Shown here one piece after another: positions 1 to 6,328 of a stretch of DNA of 11,236 nt (the stretch's first letter is position 1; every line of letters begins with the position of its first letter). Origin of the DNA: Pseudomonadota bacterium (GTDB lineage: Bacteria > Pseudomonadota > Gammaproteobacteria > Xanthomonadales > Xanthomonadaceae); assembly GCA_023423605.1 (NCBI GenBank), contig JAFAFF010000006.1, forward strand, positions 1-11,236, written 5' to 3'. Under the pieces are notes generated by a model, which saw nothing but the letters and a program-made list of their open reading frames with translations, was not told the DNA's origin and did not search any database. Both the position numbers and the translations under genes were made by a program.

Positions 1-169
1 CTTCGATCAGGCCCATCATGCCGGCCTGGATCAGGTCGTCCACTTCCACGCTGGCCGGCAGCCGTGCGGCCAGGTGATGGGCGATGCGCCGCACCAGGTC
101 CGAATGCCGGGCCACGCATTCGGTGGCCGCGGTGCGCTGCACTTCACGGTACTGCGCTGCGCCCTTCAT
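1..169 (-). CDS. fliA: RNA polymerase sigma factor FliA (sigma-28), N-terminal part, runs off the window
   Basis: This is the first 56 codons of the flagellar sigma factor that directs RNA polymerase to late flagellar and chemotaxis promoters. The frame opens MKGAAQYREVQ and continues to a stretch reading VDDLIQAGMMGLIE, the conserved region-2 segment (usually DDLIQxGxIGL) of sigma-70-family proteins. The window ends at residue 56, so the rest of region 2, region 3 and region 4 are outside. The ATG at 169 overlaps the stop of fleN in an ATGA (166-169), which suggests translational coupling at the distal end of the flhB-flhA-flhF-fleN unit. The same order (flhF-fleN-fliA) is known in Pseudomonas and Xanthomonas. 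Seen: the start, the motif and the overlap. Inferred: that the rest of the gene is intact. Confidence 0.93.
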   Translation of the reverse strand, partial: MKGAAQYREVQRTAATECVARHSDLVRRIAHHLAARLPASVEVDDLIQAGMMGLIE

Positions 170-1053
170 GCCACCACCCCGCGTTGCCGGAGGATGCGTT
201 CCAGGAAGAATTCGACCCCGCCGCGCGGCTCGGTGGGTGCCTGCCAGCGGGCGGTGCGGCGGGCGATCTCGTTGATGGCCAGTGCCGCCGGACTGGACGG
301 GTAGGCCTTCACCACCGGCTGCTGGCGCTGTACGGACAGGCGCAGCCAGTCGTCCTGCGGCACGCAGCCCAGGTAGTTCAGCGATACATCGGCAAGGAAC
401 TTCTCGCAGACGCGCGACAGCTTGTCGTACAGCACGCGGCCTTCGTTGGCATCGCGCACCATGTTGGCCACCACCTGGATGCGGTCCACGCCGCGTTCGC
501 GGGAAAGCACCTTGATCAATGCGTAGGCGTCGGTGATGGAGGCCGGCTCGTCGCAGACCACCACCACGGTGTCCTGTGCGGCCTGGCAGAAGGTCAGCAC
601 GCCGTCGGTGATGCCGGCGGCGGTATCCACCACCAGCACGTCCAGGTCGCGCTCCAGCTCGGAAAACACGTTCACCAGGCCGACATGTTCGGCCGGCTGC
701 AGCTCGGCCATGTGCCGGCGACCGGACGCGGCCGGCACCACCAGCACGCCGTTGGGTCCTTCGATGATCACTTCTTCCAGCGTGCAGCGCCCGGCGACCA
801 GGTCGGCCAGGGTGAACTTCGGCTGCAGGCCGAGGATGACATCGATGTTGGCCAGGCCCAGGTCGGCATCCAGCAGCAGGGTGCGCTTGCCCATGCCGGC
901 CAGCGCCACGGCCATGTTGGCCGACACGTTGGTCTTGCCCACGCCGCCCTTGCCACCGCTGACCGCGATGGTGCGTACCGGCCCCAGCGGCTGGCTGCGG
1001 GTGGCCGACAACGGGAAGGTGGTGGTCAGCTTGGCGTACTCACGCGACGGCAT
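166..1053 (-). CDS. fleN: Flagellar number regulator FleN/FlhG, MinD/ParA-type ATPase
   Basis: This 295-residue ATPase limits flagellar number; in Pseudomonas FleN also restrains the master activator FleQ. It has a deviant Walker A (GGKGGVGKT, residues 33-41, signature Lys35), Walker A' (DADLGLANID, 62-71) and Walker B (VVDTAAG, 141-147). Near the C-terminus GGVEFFLERIL (278-288) can form the amphipathic helix that MinD-like proteins use for membrane binding. About 26 residues precede the ATPase core (SREYAKL and following), longer than P. aeruginosa FleN as I remember it; FlhG proteins often use this region to stimulate the FlhF GTPase. The ATG at 1053 lies inside flhF, giving a 14-base overlap, and the stop overlaps the fliA start. 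Close similarity to Pseudomonas FleN (NMAVALA, PAASG, CDEPxSITDAYALIK) makes the identity secure. Confidence 0.97.
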   Translation of the reverse strand: MPSREYAKLTTTFPLSATRSQPLGPVRTIAVSGGKGGVGKTNVSANMAVALAGMGKRTLLLDADLGLANIDVILGLQPKFTLADLVAGRCTLEEVIIEGPNGVLVVPAASGRRHMAELQPAEHVGLVNVFSELERDLDVLVVDTAAGITDGVLTFCQAAQDTVVVVCDEPASITDAYALIKVLSRERGVDRIQVVANMVRDANEGRVLYDKLSRVCEKFLADVSLNYLGCVPQDDWLRLSVQRQQPVVKAYPSSPAALAINEIARRTARWQAPTEPRGGVEFFLERILRQRGVVA

Positions 1054-2845
1054 GGTTCAACTCCGGGTTGCAGGGCATATCGGCCGCGCGCCGCAGATCT
1101 TCAAGGCGAAGTACCAGATTGGCCGCGCTGGCCCGGTGCAGGTCCTCGGGAACGTCCTGGCCATCGGTGACCCAGGTGATGGGCAGGCGATGGTCCACGG
1201 CCACCGACAGGGCAGTGCCGAAGCGGCCGGTTTCATCCAGCTTGCTCAGCACCACGCCCTGCAGGTTGGCGGCGCTGAAGCGGCGCACCACTTCATCCAT
1301 GTCGCCGAAGCTGGTGTTGGCCGGCAGCACCAGCAGGGTGCTGACCTGGCGGGCGGCGCGCAGCCACTGCAGCTGCGAGGCCAGGGTGCGGTCGCGCGGG
1401 CCGACGCCGGCAGTGTCGATCAGCACCAGCTTGTAATCCTTCAGGCGTTCCAGCAGCTGGTCCAGGTCGGTGCCGCTGTTGGCTTCGTGCACGGCGATGC
1501 CGAGCTGGCGGCCGAAGCCGTACAGCTGTTCGCGGGCGCCGATGCGGGCGGTATCGGTGGTCACCAGGGCGACATCGCGCGGCGCATGGCGTTCGGCGAA
1601 GCGCGAGGCCAGCTTGGCGATGGTGGTGGTCTTGCCGGCACCCGTGGGGCCGACCAGCGCGATCACGCCCCCGGCATCCAGCGGGTCCACCGGCGTGATC
1701 GGCAGCTTGCGCGAGATCAGCCCGAGCATCAGGCCGCGGCCACGGTGGGCTTCGGTTTCCAGCGGGATCTGCAGCACCACGTCGCGGGTGATGCCGGCAT
1801 CGAAGCCGTATTCCTCCATCAGGTCCAGCGCCGCCGCACGCACCGGGCTGCCGCGCAGGCGCTCATCGGTAAAGCGGTGCATTTCGCGTTCGATGATCTG
1901 CCGCATGCCGGCCATTTCATTGCGCAGGCTGCGGATCTCTTCGTCGTCGCGTGCCACGACGGTAAGCACCGGCGGAGAGGAGGCTTCGACCGGCTGGCGG
2001 TCAGCCGCCGCTGCCGGGTGGTCGACAGCCTCCAGGTCGTGACCCACAGCGGACGGGAGACGATCCGCAGCGGCGGAGTGACGGTCCACAGCGGGTTGGA
2101 CGCGATCCACCACGGTTGCCTGGCGATCCACCACAGGTGCATGACGATCCATGGCGGGTTCATCGCGATCCACCGTGGCTGCATGACCATCCATGGCGGA
2201 TGGCTGACGATCCATGGCAGGTGGGTGACGACCGTTGGTCGTCACGCTCTCCGTCTCAGCTGAGGCAGCCAGCAGCGCCGGTTCCACGGCGAATGCCTCA
2301 TCTTCCACCCAGGCGCGGGGCAGGGGACGCGCGGCAGGCTGCGCGCTGGCGAAGGGCGCGAATACCTCCGCGGGGACCGTCGGTTCGTTGACGCTGCGCA
2401 CCGGCGCGCTGGCGGCTGCACCGCCCACCGCATGCGCCAGGGTCGCCGCGAAGCCATCGCTGCCACGGCGCGGCACGCCTTCGTCGGCACTGTCGAGGGT
2501 GCGGCCGGTGGCACCGACGGCGGCGCGCGCCAGCGCGGCCACCGCCGAGGTGGTGGCCGAGACCGGTTCGGCACCCTGCGCCGGACTGCGACGACGGGTG
2601 ACCGCAGCGATCATCGCATCGGCGGCATTGCGTGGGCGCGGCGCCGGCGGCACCGGTGCAGTGTCCTTGCGTGCGGTTTCCAGGGCGCGCTGCACCACGC
2701 TTTCGTCGTAATGCGCGGCGGCCACGATTTCCACGCCTTCCTCGATCCGCCGGTTGGACAGGATCACCGCATCCGGGCCATGTTCCTTACGGACCAGGTT
2801 CATGGCCGAGCGCATGTCGGCGGCGACGAATCGTTTGATCTTCAT
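1040..2845 (-). CDS. flhF: Flagellar polar-placement SRP-like GTPase FlhF with an expanded repeat-bearing linker
   Basis: FlhF marks the cell pole for flagellar assembly and is paired with FleN. From the ATG at 2845 the protein has 601 residues, well above the roughly 430 I recall for P. aeruginosa FlhF. It opens with the typical MKIKRFVAADMRSAM. A long Ala/Pro-rich linker follows, containing a heptapeptide repeat (about residues 203-286). The NG domain then carries the P-loop GPTGAGKTT (399-407), DTARIGA (431-437), DTAGVG (477-482) and SKLDET (534-539), so all GTPase motifs are intact. The ATG forms an ATGA with the stop of a 10-codon micro-ORF and lacks a clear Shine-Dalgarno. An in-frame GTG at 2908, preceded by GAGGGG (2919-2924), would add 21 residues; I prefer 2845 because family members begin at MKIKRF. 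The stop lies inside fleN. Confidence 0.95.
   Translation of the reverse strand: MKIKRFVAADMRSAMNLVRKEHGPDAVILSNRRIEEGVEIVAAAHYDESVVQRALETARKDTAPVPPAPRPRNAADAMIAAVTRRRSPAQGAEPVSATTSAVAALARAAVGATGRTLDSADEGVPRRGSDGFAATLAHAVGGAAASAPVRSVNEPTVPAEVFAPFASAQPAARPLPRAWVEDEAFAVEPALLAASAETESVTTNGRHPPAMDRQPSAMDGHAATVDRDEPAMDRHAPVVDRQATVVDRVQPAVDRHSAAADRLPSAVGHDLEAVDHPAAAADRQPVEASSPPVLTVVARDDEEIRSLRNEMAGMRQIIEREMHRFTDERLRGSPVRAAALDLMEEYGFDAGITRDVVLQIPLETEAHRGRGLMLGLISRKLPITPVDPLDAGGVIALVGPTGAGKTTTIAKLASRFAERHAPRDVALVTTDTARIGAREQLYGFGRQLGIAVHEANSGTDLDQLLERLKDYKLVLIDTAGVGPRDRTLASQLQWLRAARQVSTLLVLPANTSFGDMDEVVRRFSAANLQGVVLSKLDETGRFGTALSVAVDHRLPITWVTDGQDVPEDLHRASAANLVLRLEDLRRAADMPCNPELNHAVA
1988..2239 (-). 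repeat. 21-bp in-frame tandem repeat in flhF, about 12 units
   Basis: Eleven consecutive 21-bp units (1988-2218) encode heptapeptides such as AMDRQPS, AMDGHAA, TVDRDEP, AMDRHAP, VVDRQAT, VVDRVQP, AVDRHSA and AADRLPS. A degenerate twelfth unit, TNGRHPP, lies upstream at 2219-2239. Asp-Arg at positions 3-4 is the most constant feature. Units decay towards the 3' side (AVGHDLE, AVDHPAA). The period of seven codons keeps the frame, so gain or loss of units would only change linker length. It lies between the FlhF N-terminal segment and the NG domain. Frequent prolines argue against a continuous coiled coil. Confidence 0.93.
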
Positions 2846-2874
2846 GCTGGAGTACCGGGACGGATTCGGTTCAT
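2842..2874 (-). other. Micro-ORF 3 of the flhA-flhF gap (10 codons)
   Basis: This possible peptide, MNRIRPGTPA, starts at an ATG that overlaps the stop of the preceding micro-ORF (ATGA at 2871-2874). It ends in a TGA that overlaps the flhF ATG (ATGA at 2842-2845). No Shine-Dalgarno is visible, so translation would have to come from reinitiation by ribosomes leaving the upstream frame. I do not recognise the peptide and do not propose a protein function. It may matter only as a coupler, or be chance. Confidence 0.3.
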
Positions 2875-2930
2875 TGGCGGGGGAGCGCGGTTGGTCGGTG
2901 GTCAGCACGGTGCGGGTTCCCCTCGTTCAT
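2871..2930 (-). other. Micro-ORF 2 of the flhA-flhF gap (19 codons)
   Basis: This possible peptide, MNEGNPHRADHRPTALPRQ, starts at an ATG overlapping the stop of micro-ORF 1 (ATGA at 2927-2930) and ends in an ATGA shared with micro-ORF 3. A GAGGGG run at 2919-2924 lies inside it and could instead serve the in-frame GTG start of flhF at 2908. There is no recognisable domain. The evidence is the stop-start geometry only. Confidence 0.3.
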
Positions 2931-2989
2931 GGTTGGAAGTGTTGCGGTTGCGGTGCTGCCTGTTTTCCGGCGCGCCGGAAGGACGACAT
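2927..2989 (-). other. Micro-ORF 1 of the flhA-flhF gap (20 codons)
   Basis: This possible peptide, MSSFRRAGKQAAPQPQHFQP, starts at an ATG that shares its A with the flhA stop (TGATG at 2987-2991). It ends in the ATGA at 2927-2930. Only a weak purine-rich stretch (GTGGGA) lies upstream inside flhA. The frame also contains the 16-nt palindrome at 2965-2980. It is basic and Gln/Pro-rich, with no family recognised. It is reported for its place in the stop-start chain. Confidence 0.3.
2965..2980. repeat. Perfect 16-nt palindrome just after flhA
   Basis: TTCCGGCGCGCCGGAA reads identically on both strands and lies 9 bp beyond the flhA stop. As RNA it could fold into a 6-bp stem with a CGCG loop. 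On the transcribed strand it is followed by AACAGG and not by a U-run, so it does not look like an intrinsic terminator. A dyad protein-binding site or an RNA hairpin that affects coupling into flhF are both possible. Neither is supported beyond the symmetry itself. Confidence 0.6.
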
Positions 2990-5091
2990 CAGCTGATGGT
3001 TCCCACCAGCTTCAGGCGCTTGTCCTCCGGCACTTCGCTGTAGGCCAGCACCGACAGCGATGGAACGCTGTGGCGGACCAGCCGTGCCAGCGCGGCACGT
3101 ACCGGGCCCGGTACCAGCACCACCGCGGGCTCGTTGCGGGCTTCCTGCCGGCCGACACAGTCGGCCAGGCTCTGGTGCAGCCGTTCGGCGAGACCGGGTT
3201 CCAGCGCAGCGCCGTTGCCCTGCGTGGACTCCTGCAAGACGCGTTCCAATTGCGGGTTGAGGGTGAATACCGGCAGCTCCGGCGACATCCCGGCGATCTC
3301 CTGCACGATGAAACGACCCAGCGCGTTGCGTACGGCGGCGGTGAGCACCGCCGGGTCCTGGCTGGACGGCGCGGCCTCCACCAGCGCTTCGGCGATCTTG
3401 CGCAGCTGGCGCACCGGGATGCGCTCCACCAGCAGGTTCTGCAGCACGCGCACCACCACCGACAGCGGCAGCGCCTTCGGGCTCAGGTCCTCGACCAGCT
3501 TCGGCGCACTCTTGGCCAGGTTCGCCAGCAGCTGCTGCACTTCTTCGTGGCCCAGCAGTTCCGGGGCGTGTTCGCGGATGAGGTGGGACAGGTGCGTGGC
3601 CACCACCGTGGCCGGGTCCACCACTGTGTAGCCCATCGATTCGGCATGGGCGCGCTGCTGCGGCTGGATCCATACCGCGTCCAGGCCGAAGGCGGGGTCC
3701 TTGCCGGCGATGCCGTCCAGCTGGCCCAGCGCGCTGCCGGGGTCCAGCGCCAGTTCGCGGTCGGGATGGATTTCGGCGGTGGCCACCGGCACGCCGTGCA
3801 CCAGCAGGCGATAGCCGGTGGCTGGCAGTTCCAGGTTGTCGCGGATGTGCACCGAGGGAATCAGGAAGCCGATGTCCTGGGTGAGCTTGCGGCGCACGCC
3901 CTTGATGCGCGCCATCAGTTCACCGCCCTGTGCGGCGTCCACCAGCGGAATGAGCCGGTAGCCGACTTCCAGGCCGAGCGGGTCCACCGGGCGCAGTTCG
4001 TCCCAGGTGAGCTCGGCGGTCGGCGCGGGTGCGGCCGGGCGGCCCAGGGCATCGGTGGGCGCGGCGGCTGCGGCGGCAGCGTCCGGCTCGACGGGCAGCT
4101 GGCTCTTCTTCCACATCTTCCACGCCATGTAGCCGAGGATCGCGGCCAGGCTGAGGAAGGCGAGGTTGGGCATGCCCGGCACCAGTCCGACCAGGCCGAT
4201 GATCGCCGCAGCGATGGCCAGCGCACGGTGCTGGCCGAACACCTGGCCCATCATCGCCTGGCTCATGTCCTGCGAACGCGAGGCGCGGGTGACCAGCATC
4301 GCCACCGCGCTGGACACCAGCAGCGACGGCAGCTGCGCCACCAGGCCATCGCCGATGGACAGCAGGGTGTAGGTGGCCGCGGCATCGCCGAAGGGCATGC
4401 CGTGCTGGAGCATGCCCACCGCCAGGCCGCCGAGCAGGTTGATGAACAGGATCAGGATGCCGGCGATGGCATCGCCACGGATGAACTTGCTGGCGCCGTC
4501 CATCGCGCCGTAGAAATCGGCTTCCTCGCGCACTTCCTCGCGGCGCACCTTGGCTTCCTCGCGGGTGAGCAGGCCGGCGTTGAGGTCGGCGTCGATGGCC
4601 ATCTGCTTGCCGGGCATGGCATCCAGGATGAAGCGCGCGGTCACTTCGGACACGCGCCCGGCGCCTTTGGTGATGACCACGAAATTGATGATGGTGAGGA
4701 TCGCGAATACCACGATGCCTACCGCGTAGTTGCCGCCGATGACGAATTCGCCGAACGCGGCGATGACCTTGCCGGCCGCTTCATGGCCGTTCTGGCCATT
4801 GAGGAGGATGACGCGGGTGGAGGCCACGTTCAGCGCCAGCCGCAGCATGGTGGTGATCAGCAGCACGATCGGGAAGATGGTGAAATCCAGCGGCCGTTTC
4901 ACGTACACCACCGCCAGCAGTACCATCAGCGAGATGGCGATGTTGAAGGTGAACAGCGCATCCAGCACCGGCGCGGCAAGCGGTACCACCACCATCGCCA
5001 GCAGCGCCAGCACGATCAGCGGCGCGCCAAGTCCCTGGCGGATCATGCCGAGCACGCGGCGGGTGTTGAAACCGGCGGCCTGGCTGCTCAT
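2989..5091 (-). CDS. flhA: Flagellar type III export gate protein FlhA
   Basis: FlhA is the large inner-membrane export-gate subunit. It forms a nonameric ring whose cytoplasmic domain docks chaperone-substrate complexes. The 700-residue product has the usual length. Hydrophobic helices fill residues about 22-140 and 205-325. Between them lies the family signature: RVSEVTARFILDAMPGKQMAID (146-167), then ADFYGAMDGASKFIRGDA (191-208), with the charged loop that couples to proton flow. An Ala/Pro-rich linker (336-358) leads to the soluble domain, which ends KLVGTIS. The ATG at 5091 overlaps the flhB stop in an ATGA (5088-5091), so the two gate proteins are probably made in step. Its stop overlaps the first ATG of the micro-ORF chain that leads to flhF. 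No truncation or frameshift is seen. Confidence 0.98.
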   Translation of the reverse strand: MSSQAAGFNTRRVLGMIRQGLGAPLIVLALLAMVVVPLAAPVLDALFTFNIAISLMVLLAVVYVKRPLDFTIFPIVLLITTMLRLALNVASTRVILLNGQNGHEAAGKVIAAFGEFVIGGNYAVGIVVFAILTIINFVVITKGAGRVSEVTARFILDAMPGKQMAIDADLNAGLLTREEAKVRREEVREEADFYGAMDGASKFIRGDAIAGILILFINLLGGLAVGMLQHGMPFGDAAATYTLLSIGDGLVAQLPSLLVSSAVAMLVTRASRSQDMSQAMMGQVFGQHRALAIAAAIIGLVGLVPGMPNLAFLSLAAILGYMAWKMWKKSQLPVEPDAAAAAAAPTDALGRPAAPAPTAELTWDELRPVDPLGLEVGYRLIPLVDAAQGGELMARIKGVRRKLTQDIGFLIPSVHIRDNLELPATGYRLLVHGVPVATAEIHPDRELALDPGSALGQLDGIAGKDPAFGLDAVWIQPQQRAHAESMGYTVVDPATVVATHLSHLIREHAPELLGHEEVQQLLANLAKSAPKLVEDLSPKALPLSVVVRVLQNLLVERIPVRQLRKIAEALVEAAPSSQDPAVLTAAVRNALGRFIVQEIAGMSPELPVFTLNPQLERVLQESTQGNGAALEPGLAERLHQSLADCVGRQEARNEPAVVLVPGPVRAALARLVRHSVPSLSVLAYSEVPEDKRLKLVGTIS

Positions 5092-6218
5092 CGGCGCGCT
5101 CCGTCGCCGTGTTCATCCACGTCCACGCGGGGCGCTTCGGGCATCGGTCCGCCATTCCAGCTGCGCAGCTGGTAGACATAGGACAGCACCTGGGCGACGG
5201 CGGCGTAGAGTCTCACGGGAATTTCCTTTCCGAGTTCCCCCTCCCTATACAAGGCGCGTGCCAAAGGCGGTGCCGAGACGATGGCGACCTTGTTGCCGTC
5301 GGCCACCTGGCGGATGCGCAGCGCGGTTTCGTCCACGCCCAGCGCCACCACGGTGGGCGCGCCCATGCTGCCGCCTTCATACTTCAGCGCCACCGCGTAG
5401 TGGGTCGGGTTGACCACCACCACGTCGGCGGTGGGCACCGCTTCCATCATCCGGCGGTTGGCCATCTGGTGCTGCAGCTGGCGGATGCGGCCCTTCACCT
5501 CCGGGCTGCCCTCGCTTTCCTTCATCTCCCGGCGCAGTTCCTCGCGGGTCATCTTCAGCTTGCGCATCCAGTTCCAGCGCTGGTACGGGGCGTCGATGGC
5601 GGCCAGCAGCAGCATCGCCACGGCGGTCGCCAGCAGCAGCTTCAGGGTGAAGCCCAGGCCATGCACGATGGCGTTTTCCAGCGGCTGGTGCAGCAGTCCG
5701 CGCAGGCTGTCCAGGCCGCCCATCATCACGATGCCTGCAGCCGCACCGACGAACAGCACGCGCAGCAGCGATTTGGTGAACTCGGCGATCGCTTCCGGGC
5801 CATACAGGCGCTTGAGTCCGGCCGCCGGGCTCAGGCGCTTGAAGTCCGGCGTCATCGATTTCGCCGACCAGCGCAGGCCGCCCATCACCACCGGCGCCAG
5901 GAAGCTGGCCAGCAGGCACACCAGCACCAGCGGGGAGATCACCAGCAGCAGGCGCAGGAACAGGTCGCCGAAGTGGCCGAACAGTTCCGCTGGGTGCTGG
6001 CGTACGGAAAGATCGGGCTGCAGCGCCTGCTTCAACCAGTCGGCGGCACCGCGCGCCAGCATGCCGCCGGTGCCCATCATGGCCAGCACGCCACCGCCGA
6101 ACACCGCGGCGGTGGCCAGTTCACGCGAGCGCGGGATGTTGCCCTGTTCACGGGCCTCGCGCAGGCGTTTTTCGGTAGGTTGTTCGGTTTTCTCGCCGCC
6201 GTCTTCGTTCTCGGACAT
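5088..6218 (-). CDS. flhB: Flagellar export-specificity switch protein FlhB
   Basis: FlhB sits at the export gate and switches secretion from rod/hook to filament substrates after self-cleavage, in response to FliK. The 376-residue product opens MSENEDGGEKTEQPTEKRLREAREQGNIPRSREL, the typical FlhB N-terminus. Four hydrophobic segments follow. The autocleavage motif NPTH is at residues 270-273 (cut expected between Asn270 and Pro271), within VVVNPTHYAVALKYE. I chose the ATG at 6218 over an in-frame GTG at 6287 because family members start at MSE(N/D) and because the GTG lies upstream of the probable sigma-54 promoter at 6253-6266, outside its transcript. No clear Shine-Dalgarno precedes the ATG. 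The stop overlaps flhA by 4 bases. The residues after the cleavage domain form a short acidic/basic tail. Confidence 0.97.
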   Translation of the reverse strand: MSENEDGGEKTEQPTEKRLREAREQGNIPRSRELATAAVFGGGVLAMMGTGGMLARGAADWLKQALQPDLSVRQHPAELFGHFGDLFLRLLLVISPLVLVCLLASFLAPVVMGGLRWSAKSMTPDFKRLSPAAGLKRLYGPEAIAEFTKSLLRVLFVGAAAGIVMMGGLDSLRGLLHQPLENAIVHGLGFTLKLLLATAVAMLLLAAIDAPYQRWNWMRKLKMTREELRREMKESEGSPEVKGRIRQLQHQMANRRMMEAVPTADVVVVNPTHYAVALKYEGGSMGAPTVVALGVDETALRIRQVADGNKVAIVSAPPLARALYREGELGKEIPVRLYAAVAQVLSYVYQLRSWNGGPMPEAPRVDVDEHGDGARR

Positions 6219-6252
6219 CGCGCGCAGGACCAGGAGGAATCCTGCGTTCCAT

Positions 6253-6266
6253 GCAAGAACCGTTCC
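6253..6266 (-). promoter_or_regulatory. Probable sigma-54 (RpoN) promoter of flhB
   Basis: On the minus strand the sequence GGAACGGTTCTTGC has the invariant GG and GC separated by 10 bases. The -12 box (TTGCA with the next base) is perfect and the -24 box has one mismatch (GGAACG against GGCACG). A start about 12 nt downstream, near 6241, leaves a leader of about 23 nt before the flhB ATG. This is the same geometry as the fliL promoter. In Pseudomonas and Xanthomonas, RpoN with FleQ is known to drive this gene class. The match is visible; activity is inferred. Confidence 0.72.
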
Positions 6267-6287
6267 GGCGCGTGCGCCGCGGGACAC

Positions 6288-6310
6288 GTAGAGCGGGGCT
6301 CTGCCCCGCT
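6288..6310. repeat. SMAG-type palindromic element, left member of the flhB-fliR pair
   Basis: The element has a GTAG head (6288-6291) followed by AGCGGGGC-TCT-GCCCCGCT, an 8-bp stem with a 3-nt loop. It matches the short GTAG-headed stem-loop repeats (SMAG) known from Stenotrophomonas maltophilia, a REP-like family. Its core is identical to the copy at 10743. It lies in inverted orientation to the partner at 6329-6351. Confidence 0.88.
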
Positions 6311-6328
6311 GGGCGATCGCGGCGTTCC

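Noticed and set aside
533..2263. Plus-strand open frame of 576 codons opposite fleN and flhF
   Set aside because: It is antisense to fleN and flhF. Its repetitive IHxG-rich end is only the complement of the flhF 21-bp repeat.
2955..2968. GG-N10-GC match (GGAAAACAGGCAGC) before flhF as a sigma-54 promoter
   Set aside because: Only the invariant dinucleotides match; the flanking box bases are wrong. No promoter can be supported in the flhA-flhF gap.
2929..5175. Plus-strand open frame of 748 codons
   Set aside because: It runs antisense to flhA, with a His/Arg/Gln-rich composition typical of GC-rich shadow frames and no recognisable domain; flhA is certain.
6311..6328. SMAG pairs as ends of an insertion sequence
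   Set aside because: Only 15-18 nt lie between the members and there is no transposase; they fit REP-like paired palindromes.
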